Positions 1-7,441 are shown, counted from the first letter of the stretch. The stretch is 12,538 nucleotides of DNA from Lachnospiraceae bacterium (GCA_009774235.1 VSNJ01000122.1:1-12538); one strand, 5' to 3'. Numbers and translations are program-made. Notes: generated by a model from the sequence alone, not told the origin.

Positions 1-24
1 CTATAAGAAAGTTATCTTTTATAA

Positions 25-53
25 TTGACTTATAAAGTGGTTTAAATTATAAT
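25..53 (+). promoter_or_regulatory. mecA promoter
   Basis: TTGACT at 25-30 and a perfect TATAAT at 48-53 are separated by 17 bases, a near-consensus housekeeping promoter. It lies about 65 bases upstream of the mecA start and points at it. Confidence 0.8.
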
Positions 54-77
54 TTGATTAAGTATATATGTATTTTT

Positions 78-100
78 TTGACGATAATTGTCAATTTGAC
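78..100. promoter_or_regulatory. TTGAC repeats in mecA leader
   Basis: An inverted repeat, TTGAC (78-82) and GTCAA (90-94) around a 7-base centre, is followed at once by a third TTGAC (96-100). It lies between the promoter and the ribosome binding site. It could be an operator or a small 5' UTR hairpin. The spacing does not fit the tandem heptamers of a CtsR box, so no regulator is named. Confidence 0.3.
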
Positions 101-117
101 AGAAAGGAAGTGAGCCC

Positions 118-918
118 ATGCGGATAGAGAAAATCAGTGATAAACAAATCCGTTGTACTTTAAATAAAAAAGACCTGTCTGACCGTGAACTCCGTATTAG
201 TGAGCTTGCATATGGCACTGACAAGGCAAAAGCCCTTTTCCGTGACATGATGCAGCAGGCTTCCTACGAATTTGGATTTGAAACAGAGGACATTCCTTTA
301 ATGATAGAAGCAATACCTATGTATCCTGATACCCTTGTATTATTAATTACAAAGGTAGAAGACCCAGATGAACTTGACACACGCTTCTCCAATTTTTCAG
401 ATGACCCTGATGATATGTTATATGAAGACAATGAATACGCATTTGATATTGAAGACAATATAGTTTCTGATGTTATTGATGGTTATATAGAAGATGACGG
501 GGATACTATTTCATTTACACCTGATATACAAAGCGAAACAGAACAAGAGGCTGATTTTATTTCGCTTCCAGAAGCTCTTGGGCTTGAACCAAGACCAAAA
601 ACAACTGGCACAAAAATAACTACAGATGTTATTAAAGTTTATTCTTTTAGTACATTAGAGAACTTATCTGCATTAGCCTGCAGCATTGATAACATATATA
701 ATGGTATTAATACTGTTTATAAAGATAATATTAATGGATGTTTCTACCTTATATTGCACAAGTCAGGCCATTCTCCAGAAGAATTTAATAAAATATGCAA
801 TATTATAGGTGAATATGGCACACCTTTAAGAAATACTTATGCAAGTGGTTCTTATTTTGAAGAACATTTTGAACCTCTTATAAAAGAAAAAGCATTGCAG
901 ACTCTTGCAGAAATCTAA
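118..918 (+). CDS. mecA: MecA family adaptor protein
   Basis: This is a 266-residue MecA/YpbH-type adaptor. In the best-studied members the N-terminal domain captures substrate proteins such as ComK, and the C-terminal domain docks on ClpC and stimulates its assembly and proteolysis with ClpP in the cytoplasm. The N-terminal domain is clear at residues 1-92 (starting MRIEKISDKQIRC, then a block around EFGFETEDIPLMIEA). The C-terminal domain covers roughly 168-266 and ends in the family pattern YFEEHFEPLIKEKAL. Between them, about 93-148, is a very acidic linker rich in Asp and Glu that makes the protein somewhat longer than the usual 220-240 residues. The ATG at 118 is preceded by AAGGAAG and by a near-consensus promoter. 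The gene is monocistronic and ends at a bidirectional terminator. The substrate in this organism cannot be read from the sequence. Confidence 0.92.
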   Translation: MRIEKISDKQIRCTLNKKDLSDRELRISELAYGTDKAKALFRDMMQQASYEFGFETEDIPLMIEAIPMYPDTLVLLITKVEDPDELDTRFSNFSDDPDDMLYEDNEYAFDIEDNIVSDVIDGYIEDDGDTISFTPDIQSETEQEADFISLPEALGLEPRPKTTGTKITTDVIKVYSFSTLENLSALACSIDNIYNGINTVYKDNINGCFYLILHKSGHSPEEFNKICNIIGEYGTPLRNTYASGSYFEEHFEPLIKEKALQTLAEI

Positions 919-943
919 CAATATCAATTACTGTTTACAATGA

Positions 944-986
944 TTAAAAAAGCAGCAGGACTTATATAAGCTCTGCTGCTTTTTAA
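944..986. terminator. Bidirectional terminator
   Basis: AGCAGCAG (951-958) pairs with CTGCTGCT (973-980) around a 14-base loop. The stem is flanked by an A-run on the left and a T-run on the right, so it works as an intrinsic terminator on both strands. It separates the convergent mecA and DUF1858 genes. Confidence 0.85.
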
Positions 987-1010
987 CCTCATTAATCTTG
1001 CCACATTATA

Positions 1011-1217
1011 TTATTTATTTGCTAAATACTCATTAACAGTTTCTACAAGCTTGCCAGCCTCAAGACCATGTACTACAGCAGCTTCTGCAAGGCTTTCTCC
1101 CTGTGAAGCAGGACATCCTATGCAATGCATTCCTGAAGCCATAAGAATAGGCCCGATACCTGGGTCTAATTTAAGCATATCTGCAATAACCATATCTTCT
1201 GATACTCTCTCTGTCAT
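1011..1217 (-). CDS. DUF1858 redox-disulfide protein
   Basis: This is a 68-residue single-domain DUF1858 protein, the small domain often called the hybrid-cluster-protein-associated redox disulfide domain. The diagnostic features are the N-terminal EDMVIADMLKLDP block, then G-M-H-C-I-G-C at residues 29-35, where C32 and C35 form the CxxC pair thought to make a redox disulfide or bind metal, and a closing stretch in which the chain asks for an LVETVNEYL helix. The length is typical for the stand-alone form in anaerobes. The start is preceded by TGGGGA only three bases away, a tight but usable spacing. It reads away from a promoter region full of CGTTGT repeats, and its 3' end faces mecA across a shared terminator. 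The biochemical partner is unknown; the neighbouring ferredoxin makes an electron-transfer role plausible but unproven. Confidence 0.85.
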   Translation of the reverse strand: MTERVSEDMVIADMLKLDPGIGPILMASGMHCIGCPASQGESLAEAAVVHGLEAGKLVETVNEYLANK

Positions 1218-1230
1218 AATTCCCCATTTC

Positions 1231-1273
1231 TGCGTTGTATATATATTTATAAATAATTACAACGGACAACGCA
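1231..1273. promoter_or_regulatory. CGTTGT repeats at DUF1858 promoter
   Basis: TGCGTTGT (1231-1238) is the inverse of ACAACGCA (1266-1273), and CGTTGTA (1233-1239) is also the inverse of TACAACG (1258-1264). One left copy therefore faces two tandem right copies. A candidate minus-strand promoter, TTGTCC (1264-1269) and TATATA (1240-1245) with 18 bases between, sits inside this array. The arrangement suggests an operator for an unidentified regulator, or a leader hairpin. Confidence 0.4.
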
Positions 1274-1331
1274 CTTCATGTAATTATCTTTATTAATTAT
1301 TTCCTTTGGCTGTTTTGTTATACATTAACTT

Positions 1332-1386
1332 AAAATAAAAGCTGCCGTCTTATGGCAGGAAAACCCTTATCCATCAAGCCGGCAGC
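1332..1386 (-). terminator. Ferredoxin gene terminator
   Basis: GCTGCCG (1341-1347) pairs with CGGCAGC (1380-1386). The stem continues inward through CTTATGG and CCATCAAG with a bulge. On the minus strand it is followed by TTTTATTTTA. The stem is unusually long but otherwise a standard intrinsic terminator just after the ferredoxin stop. Confidence 0.8.
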
Positions 1387-1409
1387 TCTATGTCTGGTTA
1401 ACGTATTAA

Positions 1410-1580
1410 TTACGCCTCAGAAATTGCACCTGAAGGGCATGTTCCTGCACAAGCACCACAGCTGATGCATGTATCAGCGTCAATTACATAATGTGCATCT
1501 CCCTCTGAAATAGCTCCTACTGGGCATCCTCCTGCACAAGCACCACAGCTTACGCAGTCATCACTAATTACATATGCCAT
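1410..1580 (-). CDS. 2[4Fe-4S] ferredoxin
   Basis: This short gene encodes a 56-residue clostridial-type ferredoxin, a soluble low-potential electron carrier in anaerobes that serves enzymes such as pyruvate:ferredoxin oxidoreductase and hydrogenase. The protein starts MAYVISDDC and contains two copies of CxxCxxCxxxCP. The cluster cysteines are C9, C12, C15, C19 and C38, C41, C44, C48; the two halves are near repeats (SCGACAGGCP and SCGACAGTCP), the classic internal duplication. Length and spacing match the family exactly. The ATG at 1578-1580 has an AGGAGGGA ribosome binding site eight bases upstream and a near-consensus promoter at 1613-1641. A strong terminator follows, so it is transcribed alone. 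Which redox enzymes it serves cannot be told from here. Confidence 0.95.
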   Translation of the reverse strand: MAYVISDDCVSCGACAGGCPVGAISEGDAHYVIDADTCISCGACAGTCPSGAISEA

Positions 1581-1612
1581 TTTAAAGTCCCTCCTTTTAT
1601 GTTTGTTTTTTG

Positions 1613-1641
1613 ATTATACTACAAATTAAAAAATTTTACAA
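1613..1641 (-). promoter_or_regulatory. Ferredoxin promoter
   Basis: On the minus strand TTGTAA (1636-1641) and a perfect TATAAT (1613-1618) are 17 bases apart. The predicted transcript starts shortly before the ferredoxin ribosome binding site, giving a leader of about 25 bases. Confidence 0.75.
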
Positions 1642-1679
1642 GGATATGCGTATATTTTTTTTAACTGTTAATGTATGCT

Positions 1680-1698
1680 CTGTTGCAAGTAACAACAG
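1680..1698. repeat. Small hairpin in adh-ferredoxin gap
   Basis: CTGTTG (1680-1685) and CAACAG (1693-1698) form a 6-bp stem with a 7-base loop in the 165-base gap between the alcohol dehydrogenase stop and the ferredoxin promoter. No T-run follows directly on the minus strand, so it is at best a weak terminator for the dehydrogenase. I see no other gene or strong signal in 1642-1806. Confidence 0.3.
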
Positions 1699-1806
1699 CG
1701 TTCCAGGCATCTGATGCACACATTTTACAGAATTTTTACAAAATAGTACCATAAAATCCATTTTTATTCCAAAAACTTTATAAGAAATCCCTGTCCTGGA
1801 AATCAA

Positions 1807-3018
1807 TTAAAAATCTACTTCTGTGTCATAATAGCAGCATTTAAGCAGCTTTTCCATCTCTTCCTGTGAAGGCTGGCGTGGATTTGAACCTGTACATGCA
1901 TCTAAAAGCGCATTAGCAGCTATGCCAGGAAGCTTTTCAAGGAACTCATCCTCTGGCACAATACCTGTATCTGCTGGAACTCCTCCTTCTCCATAATTCT
2001 TTATGCAGTGAGGTATGTTAAGGTCATCATTCATCTTACGCAGATAATTAATAAGTATATCAACCTTTTCATCATCGGAACTTCCGCCAAGTCCCATATA
2101 ATCTACTATTTCACCATAGCGCTTCTTTGCTGTTTCATCCTTGCTGTTAAATTTAATAACTTTAGGAAGATACATTGCATTAGCTGCACCATGTATAATA
2201 TGTCCATTTTTAAATGCTGCACCTGTCTTATGTGCCATAGAGTGTACAATACCAAGAAGTGCATTAGAAAATGCCATTCCAGCAAGACACTGTGCATCAT
2301 GCATCTTATCCCTGCTGTCCATGTCACCATTATATGACTTTACAAGGTCTGCTTCTATCATCTTAATTGCCCATATAGCAAGAGGGTCAGTATAATTACA
2401 GTTAGCAGTTGATACATATGCTTCTATTGCATGTGTCATAGCGTCCATTCCTGTATGTGCCACAAGATGTACAGGCATTGTCTCTGCAAGCTCAGAATCA
2501 ACAATAGCAACATCTGGTGTAATTTCAAAATCAGCTATAGGGTACTTAATGCCCTTCTCATAATCTGTAATAATTGAAAATGCTGTAACCTCTGTAGCTG
2601 TGCCTGATGTTGAAGAAATAGCACAGAAACGTGCTTTTTTGCGGAGAGGAGGTATACCAAATACCTTGCACATATCTTCAAATGTAATATCAGGATATTC
2701 ATATTTAATCCACATAGCTTTCGCAGCATCAATAGGTGAACCACCACCCATTGCTATAATCCAGTCTGGCTCAAATTTCTGCATAACCTCTGCGCCACGC
2801 ATTACAGTTTCTACTGAAGGGTCTGGCTCAATCCCCTCAAATAATTCTACTTCCATTCCTGCTTCTTTCAGGTAAGAAGATGCTTTATCAAGAAAACCGT
2901 TACGCTTCATGGAACCGCCGCCAACACATATAATAGCCTTCTTGCCACTAAAACTTTTAAGGGCTTCTAAGGAACCTTTCCCATGGTACAAATCTCTTGG
3001 TAATGTAAATCTTGCCAT
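1807..3018 (-). CDS. Iron-containing alcohol dehydrogenase
   Basis: This 403-residue protein is a group III (iron-dependent) alcohol dehydrogenase, related to FucO, butanol dehydrogenase and the C-terminal half of AdhE. Such enzymes interconvert an alcohol and an aldehyde or ketone with NAD(P)H in the cytoplasm, usually to dispose of reductant during fermentation. Visible features are the nucleotide-binding GGGSPIDAAK (91-100), the SSTSGTATEV segment (135-144), and the metal-site pattern TGMDAMTHAIEAY followed by IVHSMAHKTGA and HGAAN. By alignment to FucO the likely metal ligands are D192, H196, H259 and H276, all present. There are three extra residues before the last histidine compared with FucO. 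The start has a strong AAGGAGG site. A near-consensus promoter overlaps the end of coaBC, so it can be expressed apart from the pantothenate operon. The real substrate is not determinable. Confidence 0.93.
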   Translation of the reverse strand: MARFTLPRDLYHGKGSLEALKSFSGKKAIICVGGGSMKRNGFLDKASSYLKEAGMEVELFEGIEPDPSVETVMRGAEVMQKFEPDWIIAMGGGSPIDAAKAMWIKYEYPDITFEDMCKVFGIPPLRKKARFCAISSTSGTATEVTAFSIITDYEKGIKYPIADFEITPDVAIVDSELAETMPVHLVAHTGMDAMTHAIEAYVSTANCNYTDPLAIWAIKMIEADLVKSYNGDMDSRDKMHDAQCLAGMAFSNALLGIVHSMAHKTGAAFKNGHIIHGAANAMYLPKVIKFNSKDETAKKRYGEIVDYMGLGGSSDDEKVDILINYLRKMNDDLNIPHCIKNYGEGGVPADTGIVPEDEFLEKLPGIAANALLDACTGSNPRQPSQEEMEKLLKCCYYDTEVDF

Positions 3019-3032
3019 AATTTTCCTCCTTG

Positions 3033-3052
3033 TTTTGTTATTATTAACAAAA
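3033..3052. promoter_or_regulatory. Inverted repeat upstream of adh
   Basis: TTTTGTTA (3033-3040) and TAACAAAA (3045-3052) form a perfect 8-bp inverted repeat with a 4-base centre, just upstream of the dehydrogenase ribosome binding site. The arms resemble the TTGTTA...TAACAA half-sites of the redox repressor Rex, which controls alcohol dehydrogenase genes in Firmicutes. The half-sites are two bases closer than in the usual 18-bp Rex site, so the match is suggestive only. Confidence 0.35.
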
Positions 3053-3090
3053 TTTATTTTATATTTATTTCATTTTTATTGCATATTTAT

Positions 3091-3119
3091 ATATTAACAT
3101 TATGGGATTTATGCGTCAA
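3091..3119 (-). promoter_or_regulatory. Candidate adh promoter
   Basis: On the minus strand TTGACG (3114-3119, inside the last codons of coaBC) and TAATAT (3091-3096) are 17 bases apart. No terminator is visible between coaBC and the dehydrogenase gene, so read-through from the operon may add to expression. Confidence 0.55.
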
Positions 3120-4314
3120 CCAGAAAATCCCTTTTTATAATTTCATCTAATATACATATTGCAACATCTTCTTTATCCATTTTACCAAGCTCTTTACAGC
3201 CATCCTTTGTTATAATTGTTACAACATTAGTACCTGTGCCAAATCCAGCACCTTCTACCTTAAGGTTATTGGCAACTATCATGTCAACATTCTTACTAAG
3301 CAGTTTCTTCTTTGAATTCTCAACCATGTTTTCTGTTTCCATTGAAAAACCACATAAAAACTGCCCCATCTGCTTGTTTTCACCCAGATATTTTAAAATA
3401 TCTGTTGTACGTTTAAGCGGAATATTTAATTCACCTGTCTTCTTCTTAATCTTTTCATCTGAAACTGTTTCTGGTGTATAATCGGCCACTGCTGCTGCCT
3501 TAATAATAATATCATTATCTGCTGCCCTTTCCTGCACTTCATTAAACATTTCCTGTGCACTGGTAACATTTACCACATCTGTAAATGCAGGCGGCTTTAT
3601 ATTTACAGGTCCACTTATAAGAGTAACCCTGGCACCACGCTGTGCTGCCACTTTCGCAAGTGCATATCCCATGCTTCCTGTTGAATGGTTGCTTATAAAC
3701 CTTACAGGGTCTATTGCCTCAACTGTCGGTCCTGCTGTAACCAGGACTTTCTTCCCTGCCATATCCTTTTTAAACCGGATTTCCTGCAGGATATAATTAA
3801 GCAGCACTTCTTCTGATGGCATCTTGCCTGCACCTGTATCTTTACATGCAAGCAGCCCTGTATCAGGTTCTATAACTTCTATACCATATTTTCTTAACTT
3901 TTGAATATTATCCTGTACCACTGGATTTTCGTACATATTTGTATTCATTGCAGGTGAAACTATTTTCCTGCAGCGGCAGGCAAGCAGTGTTGTTGTAAGC
4001 ATATCATCTGCAATTCCACATGCCATCTTGCCAATTACATTGGCAGAAGCAGGTGCAACCAGTACAACATCTGCTTTCTTGGCAAGTGAAACATGCCCAA
4101 CATTAAACTGGAAGTTCCTGTCAAATGTATCTATAAGACATTTATTGCCTGTTAATGTTTCAAATGTAATTGGATTAATGAATTTTGTGGCATTTTCTGT
4201 CATAAGCACATGGATATCTGCATGGAGTTTGGACAACATGCTTGCAAGGTTAGCAATCTTATACGCTGCTATACTTCCTGTCACACCTAATAATACTGTT
4301 TTACCTTTTAACAT
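3109..4314 (-). CDS. coaBC: CoaBC, phosphopantothenoylcysteine synthetase/decarboxylase
   Basis: This 401-residue bifunctional enzyme joins phosphopantothenate to cysteine (CoaB, CTP-dependent) and then decarboxylates the product to 4'-phosphopantetheine (CoaC, FMN-dependent). The N-terminal CoaC domain (about 1-180) shows GVTGSIAAYK (10-19), the catalytic histidine H74 in NVGHVSLAKKAD, the PAMNTNMYENP substrate clamp (121-131) and the active-site cysteine C157 in LLACKDTGAGKM. The CoaB domain (about 186-401) shows TAGPTVEAIDPVRFISNHST, AAAVADY and IKKKTGELNIPLKRTTDIL. Length is normal for the fused form. The GAAAGG ribosome binding site overlaps the panD stop, leaving 10 bases between the genes, which indicates coupled translation. 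It is the last gene of the pantothenate operon. Confidence 0.96.
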   Translation of the reverse strand: MLKGKTVLLGVTGSIAAYKIANLASMLSKLHADIHVLMTENATKFINPITFETLTGNKCLIDTFDRNFQFNVGHVSLAKKADVVLVAPASANVIGKMACGIADDMLTTTLLACRCRKIVSPAMNTNMYENPVVQDNIQKLRKYGIEVIEPDTGLLACKDTGAGKMPSEEVLLNYILQEIRFKKDMAGKKVLVTAGPTVEAIDPVRFISNHSTGSMGYALAKVAAQRGARVTLISGPVNIKPPAFTDVVNVTSAQEMFNEVQERAADNDIIIKAAAVADYTPETVSDEKIKKKTGELNIPLKRTTDILKYLGENKQMGQFLCGFSMETENMVENSKKKLLSKNVDMIVANNLKVEGAGFGTGTNVVTIITKDGCKELGKMDKEDVAICILDEIIKRDFLVDA

Positions 4315-4324
4315 AAAATACCTT

Positions 4325-4723
4325 TCACTTCATCATCTCTTCTGTAAGTTTTCCATATTTCTCATAAGATGACACATTATTTATTCTATTATTTTCATCC
4401 ACAAACACAACTTTTGGTTTATGCGCTTTTACCTCTTTATCTTCCATCTGGCAGTAACACATAATAATAATATGGTCTCCTGTCTGCACCTGCCTGGCAG
4501 CAGCACCATTTAAACAAATCATGCCGCTTCCTGGTTCCCCTGCGATTGTATATGTTTCAAACCTGTTGCCATTCTCAACATCAACTATCTGTACAAGCTC
4601 ATATTCATATATTCCTGCTGCCTTCATAAGTTCAGGGTCAACAGTAATACTTCCGACATAATTTAATTCAGCCTGTCTCACAACAGCACGATGTATTTTA
4701 CCTTTCAACATTGTAACTAACAT
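4325..4723 (-). CDS. panD: Aspartate 1-decarboxylase (PanD)
   Basis: This 132-residue proenzyme makes beta-alanine from L-aspartate for pantothenate synthesis. PanD is a pyruvoyl enzyme that cuts itself between Gly24 and Ser25, turning Ser25 into the pyruvoyl group. With the start chosen here the cleavage site falls exactly at G24-S25 (NYVGSITVDP), which confirms that start. The substrate-site residues K9, R54, T57 and Y58 are all in the expected places, as is the NGAAARQ segment that shapes the active site. An AGGGAG ribosome binding site lies seven bases upstream. The gene is 26 bases downstream of panC and 10 bases before coaBC. The C-terminal tail, past about residue 118, is slightly longer than in E. 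coli, which is common in Firmicutes. Confidence 0.96.
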   Translation of the reverse strand: MLVTMLKGKIHRAVVRQAELNYVGSITVDPELMKAAGIYEYELVQIVDVENGNRFETYTIAGEPGSGMICLNGAAARQVQTGDHIIIMCYCQMEDKEVKAHKPKVVFVDENNRINNVSSYEKYGKLTEEMMK

Positions 4724-4749
4724 ATTCTATCTCCCTTTATAACTTAACG

Positions 4750-5598
4750 CTAATCTTCCAAAGCAATGAAATTATCTATAAGCCTTGTTTTTCCAATAAA
4801 CACAGCAACAGCAGCAAGAACTGGCCCGTCAATATTTTTTACAGGTTCCAGGGAATCCCATTTGACAATTTCCACATAATCAATCTTTGCCATAGGTTCA
4901 GTATTTATTATTCCTGTCATTGTATCTTTAATTTTATCTGCATCCCTCTCACCTAATTCTATAAGCTTCCTGCCCTCTGAAAGTGCCTTGCTTAATACAA
5001 GTGCAGCTTTTCTCTCTTTTTCATCCAGGTAAGTGTTACGTGAACTTTTAGCAAGACCATCTTCTTCCCTTATTATAGGACATCCCTTTATCTCTATGCC
5101 ATAGCTTAAATCATCAGCCATATGGCGTATAACAGCGAGCTGCTGTGCATCTTTCTGTCCAAAGTAAGCCCTGTCTGGTGTTACAATATTAAAAAGCTTC
5201 GCCACTACTGTACATACCCCACGGAAATGAACTGGCCTGCTTTTACCACAAAGCCCGCCTGTAAGTGTATTCATATCAACAAATGATGAAAAACCATTGT
5301 GGTACATCTCAGAAGCATCTGGATGAAAAACCAATGCTGCACCTGCCTCTTCGCAAATAGCAGCATCCCTGTCCATGTCACGTGGATAACTTTCCAGGTC
5401 TTCTGCTGGTCCAAACTGCATTGGGTTCACAAACACGCTTACAACAACCTTGTCATTTTCAGAAACTGCACGTGTTATAAGGCTTTTATGTCCTTCATGC
5501 AAATATCCCATAGTTGGCACAAGTCCTACCGAAAGCCCCTGTTTTCTCCATCCGCTAACCTGTTCCCTTATTTCTTTAACAGTTACTGCAATATTCAT
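4750..5598 (-). CDS. panC: Pantothenate synthetase (PanC)
   Basis: This 282-residue enzyme condenses pantoate with beta-alanine, using ATP through a pantoyl-adenylate intermediate. It belongs to the nucleotidyltransferase superfamily. The HIGH-type motif is HEGH at 34-37 in PTMGYLHEGH, and the KMSKS-like element is KSSRN at 184-188. VNPMQFGPAEDL (58-69), GGLCGKSRPVHFRGV (114-128) and YFGQKDAQQL (145-154) are typical binding segments. Length is normal. The start has GGAG six bases upstream and gives the expected N terminus. The 102-base gap from panB contains no convincing terminator, so it is read with the operon. Confidence 0.96.
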   Translation of the reverse strand: MNIAVTVKEIREQVSGWRKQGLSVGLVPTMGYLHEGHKSLITRAVSENDKVVVSVFVNPMQFGPAEDLESYPRDMDRDAAICEEAGAALVFHPDASEMYHNGFSSFVDMNTLTGGLCGKSRPVHFRGVCTVVAKLFNIVTPDRAYFGQKDAQQLAVIRHMADDLSYGIEIKGCPIIREEDGLAKSSRNTYLDEKERKAALVLSKALSEGRKLIELGERDADKIKDTMTGIINTEPMAKIDYVEIVKWDSLEPVKNIDGPVLAAVAVFIGKTRLIDNFIALED

Positions 5599-5700
5599 AT
5601 CTGCTCCATTCTGTACGTACTTAACCGCACCTTTATTAATCTAAAAAACTCCAGCCAATTAACAAGACAGGCAAATTATCTAAATTAATTATGCCAGTTC

Positions 5701-6528
5701 CTAATATAATTTACCAAGTACATCATCATCTATTTTAAATGTATGCTCTTCTGCAGGGTATGTCCCTTCTGATACTTCTTTTATATAATCTGCAAATGCA
5801 CTTTTCATAACTGTGCCTGCATCTGCGAATTTCTTTGCAAACTTTGGTATATAATCAGAAAACATTCCAAGCATATCCTGGTACACAAGCACCTGCCCGT
5901 CACAGCCGTTTCCAGCTCCTATTCCTATAGTTGGTATAGCAAGTTTTTCTGTAATTAATGTAGCAAGCTTTGCAGGAATACATTCAAGCACAACTGCAAA
6001 TGCACCTGCTTCCTGGACTGCCATGGCATCTTCAATAATTTTTCTTGCTGTCTCCTCACTCTTTCCTTGCACCCTGTTCCCGCCAAATGCATTAATTGAC
6101 TGTGGTGTAAGGCCAAGATGTGCCATAACAGGTATTCCTGCGCTTGTAATTGCTTTAATCTGCGGACATACAGATTTGCCTCCCTCAAGCTTTACAGCGC
6201 CTGCACGTCCCTCTTTCATAAGCCTGCCAGCATTGACAAGGGCATCATATTCATTTGTCTGGTATGACATAAATGGCATATCTATTACTACCATTGTTTT
6301 GCTTGTTCCCCTGGCAACAGCAGCACCATGGTGTATCATATCCTCCATCGTTACTGATACTGTATCTTCATAACCAAGTATCGTATTGCCAAGTGAATCA
6401 CCCACAAGAATTGCATCAATTCCAGCCTCATCCATAAGCTTTGCTGTAGAATAGTCATACGCTGTCAGCATTGAAATCTTCCTGCCTTCTTCTTTTGCCA
6501 TCTGGAATGTCCTTACTGTATTCTTCAT
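5701..6528 (-). CDS. panB: Ketopantoate hydroxymethyltransferase (PanB)
   Basis: This 275-residue enzyme adds a hydroxymethyl group from methylene-tetrahydrofolate to 2-ketoisovalerate, giving ketopantoate, the first committed step to pantothenate. The Mg and substrate residues of the family are present: D44 in LVGDSLG, D83 in VIDMPFMSYQ, K113 and E115 in AVKLEGG, and E182 in VLECIPAKL. HLGLTPQ (137-143) and GIGAGNGCDGQVLV are further signatures. I place the start at the ATG at 6526-6528 (MKNTVRTFQ), which matches the family N terminus and has GAGGGG upstream, though the spacing of three bases is short. The frame stays open to 6594, but the extra 22 residues do not look like PanB. The gene follows the DUF2520 gene by 68 bases and precedes panC. 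Confidence 0.95.
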   Translation of the reverse strand: MKNTVRTFQMAKEEGRKISMLTAYDYSTAKLMDEAGIDAILVGDSLGNTILGYEDTVSVTMEDMIHHGAAVARGTSKTMVVIDMPFMSYQTNEYDALVNAGRLMKEGRAGAVKLEGGKSVCPQIKAITSAGIPVMAHLGLTPQSINAFGGNRVQGKSEETARKIIEDAMAVQEAGAFAVVLECIPAKLATLITEKLAIPTIGIGAGNGCDGQVLVYQDMLGMFSDYIPKFAKKFADAGTVMKSAFADYIKEVSEGTYPAEEHTFKIDDDVLGKLY

Positions 6529-6596
6529 TTTCCCCTCATTTCTGCGCTGGTTTAATAATATAATTGTGCTATACAGCGCAAAGCACAAAACCATAT

Positions 6597-7439
6597 TTAA
6601 CTAAGCACGTCCTTAAGCCCTGCATAATCTGTTCCTGTATTCTTCTCTTCTGCAATGGAAACAAGTACTTTGCCAATATCCTTATATATCTTGCATATAT
6701 CTTTATCTCCTAAAACATCAAGATGTCCTTGTACAGTAGATATATCATTCCGTTCTATTGGTCCTGTAAGTGCATCAACTGTCCCTCTTTCCAGTACAGA
6801 ATTTATATTGCCTGTTACTACAGATGAAACAAGCCCTAAAGCATCTCTTTCCTCAAAACCGCATTCTTTAAGAAGCCTCACTGCTATATGCAGCATACCT
6901 GTAACATAGTTGCTTGCAAATACTGCTGCTGCATGGTATTTTGCTTTGTCACATGGATTAATTGTAAATACTTTGTGATGCAGCTCTTCTCCAAAAATCT
7001 CTTTCATCTTATGCACAGCAAAATCCTGTCCTTCGATAGACAGACATGCTTCATTAAATTGTAAATATGATGTATATTTATTGCTGGATGCATACATAGG
7101 ATGGACTGAACAACAGGATGCACCTGTTCTTTCAATCCCAGAAAAAATACCAGATGATAATGAACCACTAAAATGACAGATAATTTTATCTTTTAAATTA
7201 TAATGTCTTATACACTCCCATACTTCACTAATTGCCCTGTCTGGAGTAGTGATAAATACCGTATCACAACTATCAATAAGTGCTTCTAAACTATAAAAAG
7301 CCTTGGACTGTGTAAAAGCCGCTGCATCGTCAGCGCTTTGCCTTGTCCTGCTATAATAACCAGCAATGGCAGTGTGCCCGCTAAGATATTTCCCAATGGT
7401 ACACCCTGTCCTGCCAGCTCCAATAAAACCAATAACCAA
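6597..7439 (-). CDS. panG: Rossmann/DUF2520 protein, candidate ketopantoate reductase PanG
   Basis: This 280-residue protein has an N-terminal NAD(P)-binding Rossmann fold (GFIGAGRTGCTIG at 4-16) followed by a helical DUF2520 domain. Family features are SVHPMYAS (111-118), KAKYHAAAVFASNY (165-178) and TGPIERND (225-232), an arrangement like other dehydrogenases that place a Lys and an Asn in the active site. It is the first gene of a panBCD-coaBC operon that has no panE, so it is well placed to reduce ketopantoate to pantoate. From memory, a ketopantoate reductase of this family, PanG, was described in Francisella with relatives in Firmicutes. The start is TTG at 7437-7439: an in-frame TAA sits directly upstream and a GAGGTGG site four bases before it, so no other start is available near the Rossmann motif. 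Family assignment is firm; the reductase role is inferred. Confidence 0.85.
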   Translation of the reverse strand: MVIGFIGAGRTGCTIGKYLSGHTAIAGYYSRTRQSADDAAAFTQSKAFYSLEALIDSCDTVFITTPDRAISEVWECIRHYNLKDKIICHFSGSLSSGIFSGIERTGASCCSVHPMYASSNKYTSYLQFNEACLSIEGQDFAVHKMKEIFGEELHHKVFTINPCDKAKYHAAAVFASNYVTGMLHIAVRLLKECGFEERDALGLVSSVVTGNINSVLERGTVDALTGPIERNDISTVQGHLDVLGDKDICKIYKDIGKVLVSIAEEKNTGTDYAGLKDVLS

Positions 7440-7441
7440 TT

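Noticed and set aside
78..100. CtsR operator upstream of mecA.
   Set aside because: CtsR sites are tandem heptamers of GGTCAAA type with three bases between them; here the copies are inverted and differently spaced.
1231..1264. CRISPR-like or tandem repeat array suggested by the repeated CGTTGT elements.
   Set aside because: There are only three short copies in mixed orientation with no spacers of regular size; an operator is the simpler reading.
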